Shown: piece after piece, positions 1 through 7,323 of the stretch | Numbering within the stretch: position 1 is the first letter of the stretch | Layout of the letters: each line of letters opens with the position of its first letter | Origin: a virus | IMG/VR virus record: IMGVR_UViG_3300021406_000003 | Location: 1-55,115 of that record | Length of the DNA: 55,115 bases | Direction: 5' to 3' (one strand) | Made by a program: the position numbers and the translations under genes | Notes under the pieces: model-generated | Databases searched by the model: none | Told to the model about the DNA's origin: nothing | The model's input: the letters and a program-made list of their open reading frames with translations, nothing else

Positions 1-127
1 TTCATCCGGCCAGCGGGCGTTTTCCCAAAGTCGTATCGGCTTGGGCCAGAAATTAGACTCTTAATAGACTTCTCCCCGAAAGGAGTTTCTTTCCCAGCCC
101 AGTCAGTATCCTGAGTCCAGGGCGTCA
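1..127. repeat. Contig-end direct repeat, left copy
   Basis: The first 127 bases recur exactly as the last 127 bases of the window. A repeat of exactly 127 is what a k=127 assembler leaves at the ends of a circular contig, so it most likely marks circular closure (unit 54,988 bp). A genuine terminal redundancy cannot be excluded. It lies inside a coding gene that is restored by joining the ends. Confidence 0.9.
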
Positions 128-473
128 CCTGCTCCAGAAATGGATTTCCGCCGGTCATCAAATTAGTTCCGCCCGGAAGCTTGCTGTAAATTTCAAAGAG
201 ACGATTAAACTCAGTCTGAGCCTCGTTTTGCTGAGGAGAAATTTGGCCTTGATTGTCTTCCCTGAAAAGGTTATGCGGGTCTGCCCCCTTGTCGATAGCG
301 CGTTTGAGCGCCGCGAGCACATCCATCCGCTGCTGATGGTATTTCATCTCAGGCGTGATCTGCGTTGATGCTTTACCCGCGAGAAGATCGCCCATAGGGT
401 CCGGCTCCGCAGGCGGGGGCGTCCCAAGCTCAGGTGGAGGAAGCATCTGCGAAGGCGGCTGCGACTTGTACAT
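1..473 (-). CDS. Virion-operon protein split by contig ends (158 aa)
   Basis: The ATG is at 471-473 and the frame runs off the left edge. After circular joining it continues 54988-54985 and ends with TAG, giving 158 aa. It begins MYKSQPPSQM, is rich in Pro and Gln at the N-terminus and has a basic tail ending FGKTPAGRMK. The gene sits directly upstream of the portal gene (stop and portal ATG 4 nt apart), so a head or packaging accessory role is inferred. I do not recognise the family. Confidence 0.85.
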   Translation of the reverse strand, partial: MYKSQPPSQMLPPPELGTPPPAEPDPMGDLLAGKASTQITPEMKYHQQRMDVLAALKRAIDKGADPHNLFREDNQGQISPQQNEAQTEFNRLFEIYSKLPGGTNLMTGGNPFLEQVTPWTQDTDWAGKETPFGEKSIKSLISGPSRYDFGKTPAGRM

Positions 474-483
474 ACGCGATCTC

Positions 484-843
484 CTACGGTGCCGTGATCG
501 TCTCGATGACGCGGTACACACCAACCGGCGCGTTGGAGTTGGAAGCCGAGGTCGCGTATGCCTGAACGCGCGCGGTCTCCAAGGGGTAGTACGTCGTCGA
601 GGTAGCGAGCTGCACAATATACGTAGGACTCGCACCCCCGGGAATCGTCACGTTCGCTAACGCTGGAAAAGCCGGGGCAGTCACGATCTCCTGAATCTCT
701 GCGATCTGAACCGCGGCGTTCGAGTTCCCCGCAGAGAGCGTCACGGCAGCGGCGAGCGCATTGAACCACCCGGAGTAACTCGTGCCGCTCGTAAGCGCCA
801 CAACCCACTGTACGTCGATTGGCTGCTGGGCGAATGTTGGCAC
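484..843 (-). CDS. Hypothetical virion-operon protein (119 aa)
   Basis: Small protein rich in Ala, Thr, Ser and Val with beta-prone repeats and no charged clusters, typical of phage structural or accessory head proteins. It lies between the zinc-ribbon gene and the portal-proximal gene in the late operon, with short spacers. There is no recognisable catalytic motif; function is unknown. Confidence 0.75.
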   Translation of the reverse strand: MPTFAQQPIDVQWVVALTSGTSYSGWFNALAAAVTLSAGNSNAAVQIAEIQEIVTAPAFPALANVTIPGGASPTYIVQLATSTTYYPLETARVQAYATSASNSNAPVGVYRVIETITAP

Positions 844-847
844 GGCC

Positions 848-1252
848 TTATCGTCCCCCTATCGGTCTATACGCAGCTTTTTCAGTAGGGGTCAAGCCGT
901 GACGCGCTGCGATCTCACGGCGCTTTCGGTTCGAGCTCACTTCATGGTTGCTCAAGGGGCGGTAAGCCAACTTCGGCTTACCGTCAGGTCTTGTACCGAC
1001 TACGGCATCCACCCCCGGTAGACCGATATTCCAGGATGCGCTCCCATCGGCAACTCTCCTCGGATCCCGGGAGTCCTCACCCGACGAGTCGACGCGCATC
1101 TGCACAGCATTCGAGGGGCCAAAGTGCTGCGCTGCGAAGTCGCCGCACCCCGGACAGCGCAGCATCCCAAGGCCAGCATCTTCAACAGTTGCCAGCGTCT
1201 CAAGAACTCCACATGCCGGGCAGCTCGTATCGTACCTTCGCATTTGCCCCAT
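848..1252 (-). CDS. FmdB-like zinc-ribbon protein (134 aa)
   Basis: The N-terminus carries two Cys pairs (SCPACG about residue 8 and CPGCG about residue 31), the layout of FmdB/RPB9-type zinc ribbons common beside phage terminase and portal genes. The C-terminal half is Arg/Lys-rich and hydrophilic (DGKPKLAYRP). The frame is open further upstream, overlapping the terminase stop, but the start MGQMRRYDTS is chosen because the zinc ribbon normally begins within a few residues. A nucleic-acid or structural zinc role is inferred. Confidence 0.7.
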   Translation of the reverse strand: MGQMRRYDTSCPACGVLETLATVEDAGLGMLRCPGCGDFAAQHFGPSNAVQMRVDSSGEDSRDPRRVADGSASWNIGLPGVDAVVGTRPDGKPKLAYRPLSNHEVSSNRKRREIAARHGLTPTEKAAYRPIGGR

Positions 1253-1274
1253 GCTAGCCTGGAACAGGCCGTAG

Positions 1275-1306
1275 GATATGTGTAAAAATACCTTTAAGGA
1301 GTTACT
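1275..1306 (-). promoter_or_regulatory. Conserved late-operon element, copy 1
   Basis: Read on the minus strand it contains CAGTAACTCCTTAAAGG followed by TATTTTTACA and an ATA. A near-identical element lies at 51838-51870 in the same orientation, also in a gap upstream of late genes. The AT-rich block stands out from GC-rich surroundings. A phage-specific late promoter is the simplest reading; an RNA processing site is an alternative. Confidence 0.45.
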
Positions 1307-1317
1307 GTGGAAAATGG

Positions 1318-3147
1318 TTACCACCATTTGCTATCTTCTTCCAAGCTTTCTTCATCCACGTCGCGCTTCTGAAAGCCCGGAAGCCCAGCGCCAACCAACT
1401 CGAAGGGGTCCCACGGGATATCGTCTTCGTCATAATCCAGGGCGGAGAAGTCGTTGGTATCTCCGGGCTCATCGGCTTCAGGGCCAAAGACCTGAGCGCG
1501 AATCCGAAGGAGCACGCAGAGAATCTGAAGCGCGGAAACGAGGTCATCATGGCGTCCGCCTGCCCCTCCGTAGGAACTCGCGTCTCCGTAGCTATCAAGC
1601 TGTTTATAGGTAGACATCTGCGTTACGACTTCCTCATCGGGAATGTCGATGAGGTCATTCTCCACCATGCGGCAGGTGTAGCTCACCATGATCGGCTTGG
1701 TCTTGGCGTTGCTCTCCCAGCCGATCGTGCGCGTCGCGGGAGCTCCGATCTTCACGAAGTCCTGATACCGATACAGCATCGGGTACAGACCCTTCTTGTC
1801 GATGTACGAGCACATCGCAGCACCGGGTCCGGTCCATTCCGGCACGAGCTCGGGCATCGAGACCTTCTCTCCCACGACACCCCGAATCGCCCAGCACAGA
1901 GCCGCCGCAAGTTCCCCGAAGAGAATCGGATTGATGTGCCCTCGCCAGCTCATAATCACTTCGTCCTGGTGAAATTCATTGAGCACGCCAACGAGGAGCG
2001 TTGAAAAGTCGGGGTCCTTGCTATTAGGGTTCCCCTGTCCCACGTCGCAGCAAACGAAGACCCGCTCGTTCTTTTTCGGATACCGAAAAATCTTGAGGTT
2101 CTCGTAGCACCTATCGTTGTCGTGGGGATCGAACCCAGCATCCTGCGCCTCGAGTGCAGTAAGGAGCTGCGGGCGACGTACGAGATCGTGTATGGTTTCC
2201 GTCTCGGCGTCTTTGGGCGAGTCGCCCCAATAGACATCGCCTTCCCAGATCGGAGGGCGGCTCTTATTGATGAGCCTCTTGATCGCCTTGCGCGTAAATA
2301 CACTCACGCCGCTCGTGAGAAATGCTGTGGCCAGGTCTTCAGGGAACTCCTGGCAGAAGTAATCCTCGTCGCCGTTGAAGGTCGGGCCGGCCAGCATCAT
2401 CCGCCGCCAGCGAAGCTGCTCCATGCTGATGTACGGGAAGCGCCGGAGCAGATCGGTCTCTGTAACGGCGAGCGTCTTTGAAAACGCGATACGAGACTCT
2501 TCATCGTCAAAGGGAAGCGCAAAGCTGTACGCCATCTCGTGCCACGGGATGAAGAGCAGGCTCATCTCGCCGTACTGCGTCTTCTTCCGTGAATGCGCAT
2601 CCATGCAATTCTCATAGAACCAAGCACCCTTGCCTTCTTGGCCATTGGGCGTCGACTCTATGTAGAGCGAGGAGTGCGGCTTCTTAGAGATGGTAGGGTA
2701 TAGCGCGCGAAAGAGATTCTCCGCATCGACGTAATACGCGGCTTCGGTCGCGTGACAATTCTGGAATCCGAAGCCAAGGTACGCATCGAGAGAGCGAGCC
2801 GTGGCAACGAGGAGCTTGGAGTTCAGCGGAGGAGCGAACTCGATCCGATCTTTAGGCGGAGAGTTCTTAAACTGCGGTGGAAGCGGCGGACGCACCGGAA
2901 GCAACCCACCCGGTATGAGACTTTCCGGGACGTGCATGTGCTCAGGCATGTGCTCCCAGAAGCGCCGACACATTGCCAGGATGTTCTCGGACGGATTGCG
3001 CTCGTTTGCGAGGATGAGCGAATACGTATTGGGGTGCGTGATCGTGTCGTCGAAGATGATCGACTCGACGCCCGTGGAAAGGCCGGCACGTCGAGCCTTA
3101 CAGATGACGATGCGCACGGGCATACGCCGCTCTTGATACCACTGCAC
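1318..3147 (-). CDS. terL: Terminase large subunit
   Basis: Packaging ATPase and nuclease. The Walker A-like loop KARRAGLST is at residues 17-25 and a Walker B-like acidic pair is in HATEAAYY. The C-terminal nuclease shows an Asp in VFVCCDVGQG and the HDDLV motif near residue 540. The first in-frame start is GTG 3147, but the expected N-terminal adenine-binding region (…IPLRYNEAQIKLY…) is encoded upstream in the same frame to about 3300, with no ATG, GTG or TTG before the preceding TAA. The true product therefore probably begins near 3317 through a frameshift, or the contig has an indel (see findings). Confidence 0.93.
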   Translation of the reverse strand: MQWYQERRMPVRIVICKARRAGLSTGVESIIFDDTITHPNTYSLILANERNPSENILAMCRRFWEHMPEHMHVPESLIPGGLLPVRPPLPPQFKNSPPKDRIEFAPPLNSKLLVATARSLDAYLGFGFQNCHATEAAYYVDAENLFRALYPTISKKPHSSLYIESTPNGQEGKGAWFYENCMDAHSRKKTQYGEMSLLFIPWHEMAYSFALPFDDEESRIAFSKTLAVTETDLLRRFPYISMEQLRWRRMMLAGPTFNGDEDYFCQEFPEDLATAFLTSGVSVFTRKAIKRLINKSRPPIWEGDVYWGDSPKDAETETIHDLVRRPQLLTALEAQDAGFDPHDNDRCYENLKIFRYPKKNERVFVCCDVGQGNPNSKDPDFSTLLVGVLNEFHQDEVIMSWRGHINPILFGELAAALCWAIRGVVGEKVSMPELVPEWTGPGAAMCSYIDKKGLYPMLYRYQDFVKIGAPATRTIGWESNAKTKPIMVSYTCRMVENDLIDIPDEEVVTQMSTYKQLDSYGDASSYGGAGGRHDDLVSALQILCVLLRIRAQVFGPEADEPGDTNDFSALDYDEDDIPWDPFELVGAGLPGFQKRDVDEESLEEDSKWW

Positions 3148-3309
3148 CTTGCTGTACAGTTTGATCTGCGCCTCGTTGTACCGAAGCGGGATGATCTCTC
3201 GCGTATCGGCTTCGAGGATTTTATAGAGCGCCTCGATACGAAAGCGGGCATCAGAACGAAACCGTGCAAGCCGCCGCGCTATCTCCGCATCGACGGCTAC
3301 GTTCGAGGC

Positions 3310-3498
3310 TTAGTCATCTTGGGGGTCTTTCACGAGATTCGAAGATGCTTGGGCCACCTCGGCAAGAGCCTGCAGGCGTTCTGAACTCCCCTCTCCGGTA
3401 TCGAGAATCTTCTCAATCTGCGTAAGGGCTTTGAAGTACACGGAGCGGCTAATAACATCGAGGCGCGCGTCGCCGTAGGTTTGGGCCTTTGTATTCAA
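3310..3498 (-). CDS. Hypothetical protein upstream of terminase (62 aa)
   Basis: Short alpha-helical acidic protein (SVYFKALTQIEKILDTGEGS). Its ATG overlaps the stop of the HTH gene before it, indicating coupled translation. Its TAA is in the same frame as the coding sequence continuing into the terminase. An alternative is a small packaging helper; the family is not recognised. Confidence 0.7.
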   Translation of the reverse strand: MNTKAQTYGDARLDVISRSVYFKALTQIEKILDTGEGSSERLQALAEVAQASSNLVKDPQDD

Positions 3499-3878
3499 GC
3501 GTGGCTTCCTTCTGTGACGGGGGGGACGAACTCTTGCGGGTTGACGATGCCCAAAGAAATTGCGATCGCAACGAGATTGGTTCGATTAAGCGCGTAGAAA
3601 TACCGCATCATCTGCGCGATCTCATTCTCGGTATAGCGCTGTGAAAGCCCGATGATCGGGCCTATGTGCCGGGCACTAAACCCGTGCGCAAGCAACACGA
3701 GAATCGTGCGCCATCGCTTTCCCAGGGGCGAAGATCGGTCGACGACGTTAACGTGATAGCAATCACATCGTTCGCACAATGCGCAGGAGAGACGAAGCCG
3801 AAACCGACTCTCCATTCTCCGGCGTGCAAGCATCGCAAGCTGTTGGGTTTTCCATGCTGCTCTCACGCAAACGCTCAT
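3495..3878 (-). CDS. LuxR-type HTH protein (127 aa)
   Basis: Residues about 65-115 (HGFSARHIGPIIGLSQRYTE … ISLGIVNP) match the GerE/LuxR helix-turn-helix layout: an S-x-R-x-I-G-x-x-x-G-L-S segment, recognition helix, then an xxxAIxxGI tail. The N-terminus has Cys residues (CALCERCDCYH) that could bind metal. It sits beside the terminase genes, so it may regulate late genes or bind DNA in packaging. The gene at 7558 encodes a related domain. Confidence 0.65.
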   Translation of the reverse strand: MSVCVRAAWKTQQLAMLARRRMESRFRLRLSCALCERCDCYHVNVVDRSSPLGKRWRTILVLLAHGFSARHIGPIIGLSQRYTENEIAQMMRYFYALNRTNLVAIAISLGIVNPQEFVPPVTEGSHA

Positions 3879-3943
3879 TGCAGCCCCCTTCTCCAGACGA
3901 AAAGCCGCCGTGCTGCTACCGCACGAGCGGCCCTCTTCGAGGC

Positions 3944-4774
3944 CTACTCATTATCTTCTTCATCACCCGAACTCACCATCTCGGCAACTTGTAAGTCTCC
4001 CAAGCTTACACGCACCGGCTCTCCCGGATCATGAGCCAGAAGCGTAAGAATGTCATTCTTGTTTTGAGGCGCTTCAAGGGGAAGAACCTGCTTCTCTTGG
4101 CTTTGCGTTTCAACCGCTTCCTTTGCATGAACCAGCGAGTGAAGATTGATATGAACATTGGTGCTATTGCCGGTATCCCCCTTAACCCAACCTTCGATCT
4201 TCGCAAGCTGCACCGCTGCCCGAATCGCGGCGTCGTCGGCTCCAAAGCGAGCAATCTTCGTGATACGCGCGATAATCTCAGCCCGCTGCTCGCGAGCCGG
4301 GCGCATCGACTCCTCGACGATCTGAGCCACGCCCTGGGTCCCGATGACGCGGCGCTGAAGCTCTTCGCTAAAGCAGATATCTTCTGGGAACCCGAGCAGC
4401 ATAAGCGCCCGCCGTGGGTCGCCCCACTCGCGCATATAGGCGATCGACGCCATCTCGTCACGCGAACGCTGGGAGCCAAAGCGCTCCCAACTCTCGATAT
4501 CCGTAGGCGCTTTCTTGAGCGCGAGCTGCTCCCGCAGACGGTCGATCTCCTCACGAAGCTCTTTGGTCACGACAGCTTTCCGGCGAGGAGACTTCGCACT
4601 TCCGGCCTTTCGTGCGTGTTCTTTTCGCTCTGCGATAATTTCCGCCCGAGCCTTCTGCGCTTTTACGGGGTCAACGTACGTTGTTATTGCGGTAGAAGCC
4701 ACCGCCCGGGATGGGGGCTTGGTCGGGGATCCCTTCGTTGCCGTGCGTCGTATATTCGCGGTCTTCTTCTGCAT
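3944..4774 (-). CDS. terS: Putative terminase small subunit (276 aa)
   Basis: A basic N-terminus and helix are followed by a central block, about residues 100-200 (MREWGDPRRALMLLGF … AEIIARITKIARFGADDAAI … AVQLAKIEGW), that matches small-terminase organisation: an HTH-like segment recognising alanine-rich helices, then an oligomerisation helix. The C-terminus is acidic (SSGDEEDNE). Location two genes before the large subunit supports the call. Sequence similarity to known TerS families is weak, as is usual. Confidence 0.6.
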   Translation of the reverse strand: MQKKTANIRRTATKGSPTKPPSRAVASTAITTYVDPVKAQKARAEIIAERKEHARKAGSAKSPRRKAVVTKELREEIDRLREQLALKKAPTDIESWERFGSQRSRDEMASIAYMREWGDPRRALMLLGFPEDICFSEELQRRVIGTQGVAQIVEESMRPAREQRAEIIARITKIARFGADDAAIRAAVQLAKIEGWVKGDTGNSTNVHINLHSLVHAKEAVETQSQEKQVLPLEAPQNKNDILTLLAHDPGEPVRVSLGDLQVAEMVSSGDEEDNE

Positions 4775-5078
4775 TCGCTAACCTCTGCGCAAGTAAAGCA
4801 GCGCGCAAATCTTCTTCTGATGGAGCATCATACGGCGGCCTGTGGCGGCTTCCACCATCGCTATGAACCTCGCGAATTTTCTCGACCGCATCACTTGCTT
4901 GATGGAGGATGGATTCTTCGGCATCTGCTTGTGCTCCGTGCGCGCGAGCTTTATGGAGAGCGGCGATGGCTTCGGCCCACCCACGAGCTCCCATTACGGT
5001 CACAAAGAGCACGAAAGCCAGCATCAAAATGCCGCAGAAGAGCAGTAGGATACAAAACACGTCAAACGCATCACTCAT
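4671..5078 (-). CDS. Small membrane-anchored protein (135 aa)
   Basis: One strong N-terminal transmembrane helix, residues about 5-30 (FCILLLFCGILMLAFVLFVT), followed by a charged cytoplasmic-type tail rich in Ala, Glu and Arg. The 3' end overlaps the TerS-like gene by about 100 nt, so the C-terminus is less certain than the N-terminus. Function unknown. Confidence 0.6.
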   Translation of the reverse strand: MSDAFDVFCILLLFCGILMLAFVLFVTVMGARGWAEAIAALHKARAHGAQADAEESILHQASDAVEKIREVHSDGGSRHRPPYDAPSEEDLRAALLAQRLANAEEDREYTTHGNEGIPDQAPIPGGGFYRNNNVR

Positions 5079-5356
5079 AGGGCGTTAAGTTGTTCTAGCG
5101 CATCGCAAAGGCTTATCGGCTCCGGCATCATTTTCTGCGGGGCCTTACGTATGGGATATTGCTTCGGAAGAAATCGGCGTATTATTTTTCCGTTTTCCCC
5201 TCTCACCACTTCCAACTGAACGCGCTCACGGTTTCCGTTGCGATGCGACGTATAGCCGCCCATCGCGTGCATACGTTTGCGCTTATGCGAGGACATCTCA
5301 AGGGCCATCGTCTCACGCCCGCGACGACGGTGCTCCTCGTTCACTCTATGCGTCAT
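5075..5356 (-). CDS. Hypothetical basic protein (93 aa)
   Basis: Arg/His-rich protein (RRRGRETMALEMSSHKRKRM) with a short hydrophobic C-terminus. The start codon overlaps the previous gene and the stop overlaps the next ATG by 4 nt, consistent with translational coupling in the late operon. No family recognised. Confidence 0.6.
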   Translation of the reverse strand: MTHRVNEEHRRRGRETMALEMSSHKRKRMHAMGGYTSHRNGNRERVQLEVVRGENGKIIRRFLPKQYPIRKAPQKMMPEPISLCDALEQLNAL

Positions 5357-5558
5357 CGTTCACCTCTGTCATAAAGTGGTGCGCCGATAGAAAACTTCTC
5401 ACATCCGTATTCCATTCGCCGGTTCTTGGACACAGATATTTTACTTGGTCTCCCCAGCGTTCTAGAATCGTGAACGTCCCTCCGAGTGCCTCAAACCTCT
5501 TCCCGACTTGAATGCTCTCGGGGTCGATGTGCTCATTGCCATAGGTAGGCTCGTTCAT
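5346..5558 (-). CDS. Hypothetical small protein (70 aa)
   Basis: Contains a compact beta-rich segment (VGKRFEALGGTFTILERWGD) resembling small barrel domains found in phage microproteins. A purine-rich GAAGGAAG site lies 7 nt before the ATG. The ATG overlaps by 4 nt the stop of the upstream ORF that contains the tRNA. Function unknown. Confidence 0.65.
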   Translation of the reverse strand: MNEPTYGNEHIDPESIQVGKRFEALGGTFTILERWGDQVKYLCPRTGEWNTDVRSFLSAHHFMTEVNDDA

Positions 5559-5734
5559 TTCCGGCTTCCTTCATACATGGGGTAGCCTGCGGGAGTTGAA
5601 CCCTGCATTCTCGCTTTCACAGAGCGGCGTCCTACCGTTGGACGAAAGCCACCATAACACATCATCGGCAACTGAGCGATCTCCGCCCACATCCGGCATT
5701 CGGCAAGCTCGCAGTGATGAACGGGACAGCTCAT
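5555..5734 (-). CDS. 59-aa ORF that encloses a tRNA gene
   Basis: Open frame begins MSCPVHHCELAECRMW and has ATGA overlaps at both ends with neighbouring ORFs, the signature of coupled genes in this operon. Its second half, however, is the sense strand of a complete tRNA-His, so the codons there may simply be open by chance. A Cys/His-rich N-terminus could bind zinc. Either the ORF or only the tRNA may be functional; both could be. Confidence 0.35.
   Translation of the reverse strand: MSCPVHHCELAECRMWAEIAQLPMMCYGGFRPTVGRRSVKARMQGSTPAGYPMYEGSRK
5578..5653 (-). tRNA. tRNA-His (anticodon GUG)
   Basis: The acceptor stem GTGGCTT pairs with AGGCTAC. The tRNA-His hallmark G-1 opposite discriminator C73 is encoded, and CCA is encoded. 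The D stem GTCC/GGAC is perfect. The anticodon loop is CTGTGAA, with the GTG anticodon, on a CGCT/AGCG stem. The T loop is TTCAACT, with a slightly irregular T stem (one extra A). It is the only ordinary tRNA I can find. It lies sense-oriented inside a coupled mRNA, so RNase P and RNase Z processing would cut the late transcript here. Confidence 0.88.
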
Positions 5735-5874
5735 CGAGCATCAATCCATCTGAGCATCGTGTCGCGCCTCATGCTCAACCACCAAGCCGCGACATCTTCA
5801 CCATCAACTACAACGATCGCGTCTTTCGTCATCTCGCTTGCGTTCATCGTCATTACTCGCCCGTCGCATGTCAT
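5731..5874 (-). CDS. Hypothetical microprotein (47 aa)
   Basis: Starts at an ATG that overlaps the stop of the HTH gene (ATGA) and ends in another ATGA overlap with the tRNA-containing ORF. Contains DAIVVVDGEDVAAWW and a positively charged C-terminus. The double overlap supports reality; function unknown. Confidence 0.5.
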   Translation of the reverse strand: MTCDGRVMTMNASEMTKDAIVVVDGEDVAAWWLSMRRDTMLRWIDAR

Positions 5875-6101
5875 ATCGCGTGCTTATCCCCCAGCTTCCG
5901 CTGATAATATTCCCGAAGCGCCTCCCGCGTGGAAAGCGGCAGCGATGCCTCTCCTCGCTCGTAATCCTCAAGCCAATCCCGCGTCAGGCTCCAGCCGACC
6001 TCTCTCACCACGTCTTCCAAAGAAAGATTGAGCCCAATACGCAGCTCACGCCACCAAGAACGCTGATGATGAACCGCTTGGGGTGCCTCTGCTTGTCTCA
6101 T
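5871..6101 (-). CDS. XRE-like helix-turn-helix protein (76 aa)
   Basis: The segment LRIGLNLSLEDVVREVGWSL … RDWLEDYERGEASLP has the spacing of a Cro/CI-type HTH: an R-x-x-x-x-L-S-x-x-x-x-A/V turn, then the WLxxYERG helix that normally follows the recognition helix. It is coupled to the KGG-repeat gene upstream by a 4-nt overlap. It may control the late operon it begins. Confidence 0.6.
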   Translation of the reverse strand: MRQAEAPQAVHHQRSWWRELRIGLNLSLEDVVREVGWSLTRDWLEDYERGEASLPLSTREALREYYQRKLGDKHAI

Positions 6102-6415
6102 GGATGCTTTTCTTTGAGCGCTTTCTTCCCGGCTTCCAACATCGCTTTAATTTTCGCTCCGCCCTTTTCCCCGATCTTCTGATAGAAATCGGGCGGCTGA
6201 TTCTCTTTTACCTTGTTCCCGCCAATCTTGCCGATGAGGCGGTAGAAGTCGGGTCCCTTCGTGTTCCGAGTGGCAACCCCACCCATAGAACCGATCTTTT
6301 GGTAGAACTCTTTGCCGCGTTGCTTGGTCTTCTCGCCTCCACGGCGACCCGCCTCGCGCGTGGTCATCTCGCCGTACGAGGTCTCATCCTCATCTAAGTC
6401 TGAACTCTCTCCCAT
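6098..6415 (-). CDS. KGG-repeat stress-type protein (105 aa)
   Basis: Contains tandem copies of the KGG (YciG/GsiB-like) motif: EFYQKIGSMGG, DFYRLIGKIGG, DFYQKIGEKGG, plus a degenerate first repeat REAGRRGGEK. In bacteria these hydrophilic, probably intrinsically disordered repeats mark general-stress proteins. Here it is the first gene of the late leftward operon. Its ATG begins 6 nt after a -10 box with no Shine-Dalgarno, so the message is predicted leaderless. Confidence 0.8.
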   Translation of the reverse strand: MGESSDLDEDETSYGEMTTREAGRRGGEKTKQRGKEFYQKIGSMGGVATRNTKGPDFYRLIGKIGGNKVKENQPPDFYQKIGEKGGAKIKAMLEAGKKALKEKHP

Positions 6416-6421
6416 TGCTTG

Positions 6422-6451
6422 AGTCTAGACCAAGCGAGGGTATCTGTACAA
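6422..6451 (-). promoter_or_regulatory. Leaderless promoter of the late leftward operon
   Basis: The -35 is TTGTAC (6446-6451), the spacer is 18 bp and the -10 is TAGACT (6422-6427), followed by exactly 6 nt and then the ATG of the KGG gene. Transcription should start at or next to the A of the start codon. The same -10 to ATG distance recurs at three other genes in this genome. Confidence 0.6.
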
Positions 6452-6459
6452 TCCCCGCG

Positions 6460-6490
6460 CAAAAAGAAAAACCCACATTTTGAGTGCGGG
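6460..6490 (-). terminator. Terminator of the RyR operon
   Basis: On the minus strand a GC-rich stem CCC(G)CAC/GTGGG, with one bulged G, encloses TCAAAAT and is followed by TTTTTCTTTTT. It lies between the RyR gene stop and the late-operon promoter, insulating the two. Confidence 0.65.
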
Positions 6491-6543
6491 CTTTTCCCTG
6501 TGAGAAAAAAGAACCGATGGTATGCTACGCCGACGATCTTTTT

Positions 6544-6921
6544 CTATGAGGCCGGCACTGTCCCTCTATCACCTCTGACAAGCGGCGTGAGCGCATGAAC
6601 GATGCTGGTGAAGATGCTGTCCTTGAGCCTCTGCTCTAGGGGAAGCTGGTCATAAGGAACATAGCATGGATGCTCTTTCTTGTCCGGGTCCTTGATCGGC
6701 CCGTACTTCCAACCATCCTGTGCTTTGCCTTTGAGCCAGTTCTCGTGCGACCCCGAAGGTCCAGCGTTAGGATTCTCGAGATGGAAGAGCACACCGTCGA
6801 TCGCACTCCGGACCTGCCAGGTGGGCGCGTCTTCCCACGCAGGCTGTGAGGCGTCCCCTAGCTCCTGGCAATATGCTCGGTTTGCTTCATGAACAATCCG
6901 AGCGATTCCCGGAATGGTCAT
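6544..6921 (-). CDS. RyR-domain protein (125 aa)
   Basis: Matches the bacterial and phage ryanodine-receptor (RyR) repeat: HENWLKGKAQDGWKYG, then PIKDPDKKEHPCYVPYDQLP, then helices ending IVHALTPLV. The conserved W-x(5)-GW-x-YG and HP-x-x-VPYxxLP blocks are all present. Family knowledge: RyR repeats are proposed nucleotide-ligand domains. It overlaps the Acb2-like gene by 4 nt, so joint action in sensing or sequestering immune nucleotides is a reasonable inference. Confidence 0.78.
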   Translation of the reverse strand: MTIPGIARIVHEANRAYCQELGDASQPAWEDAPTWQVRSAIDGVLFHLENPNAGPSGSHENWLKGKAQDGWKYGPIKDPDKKEHPCYVPYDQLPLEQRLKDSIFTSIVHALTPLVRGDRGTVPAS

Positions 6922-7319
6922 ACCGTGACCCCAATCCTTTCCGTGTGCGCGAGCTCAGGGGCAAGAGGCTCAAGCCGCGGTGCCTCAAACGTAATCGCTG
7001 AGTTCGCGATCATGACGATCTCGTTGAGGTCGGCAGCAAAGCTCTGTACCATGTCCTCAGCGGGGACGAGCGCATCAAGTCGCGTGAGTGCTCTATCACG
7101 CCGGCTCTTTGCATAGTCCGCCAAAGATTCACTTGCGGGAGGCTGCTCGGGAGCTGATTGAACAATCGCATCACGCATCTCCAAAGACGCTTCACGCAGA
7201 GCGAAAAGAGCAAGCGCGGACTTCTTAGCAGCCGCACGAATCGCGTTGCCCTTTAGCACTTGCTCGGGAGACCACGGATGATATTGGAAAATCTCGCTGA
7301 GGTTCTCCGGCGTTATCAA
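6918..7319 (-). CDS. Acb2-like predicted cyclic-nucleotide sponge (133 aa)
   Basis: Starts at TTG 7319, chosen because GGGGAG lies 8 nt upstream. The motif FQYHPWSPEQ at residues 11-20, followed by IRAAAKK, is the N-terminal hairpin of the Acb2/Tad1-type helical family. The second half SRRDRALTRLD … LNEIVMIANSAIT matches its C-terminal helix pattern. Known Acb2 proteins form hexamers that bind CBASS cyclic oligonucleotides and gcADPR. This protein has extra residues between the two blocks and a longer tail. Assignment is by motif memory and needs profile confirmation. Confidence 0.65.
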   Translation of the reverse strand: MITPENLSEIFQYHPWSPEQVLKGNAIRAAAKKSALALFALREASLEMRDAIVQSAPEQPPASESLADYAKSRRDRALTRLDALVPAEDMVQSFAADLNEIVMIANSAITFEAPRLEPLAPELAHTERIGVTV

Positions 7320-7323
7320 GCGG

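Noticed and set aside
2752-3384. 210-aa plus-strand ORF opposite the terminase
   Set aside because: Complementary shadow of terminase codons, with no ribosome site or domain.
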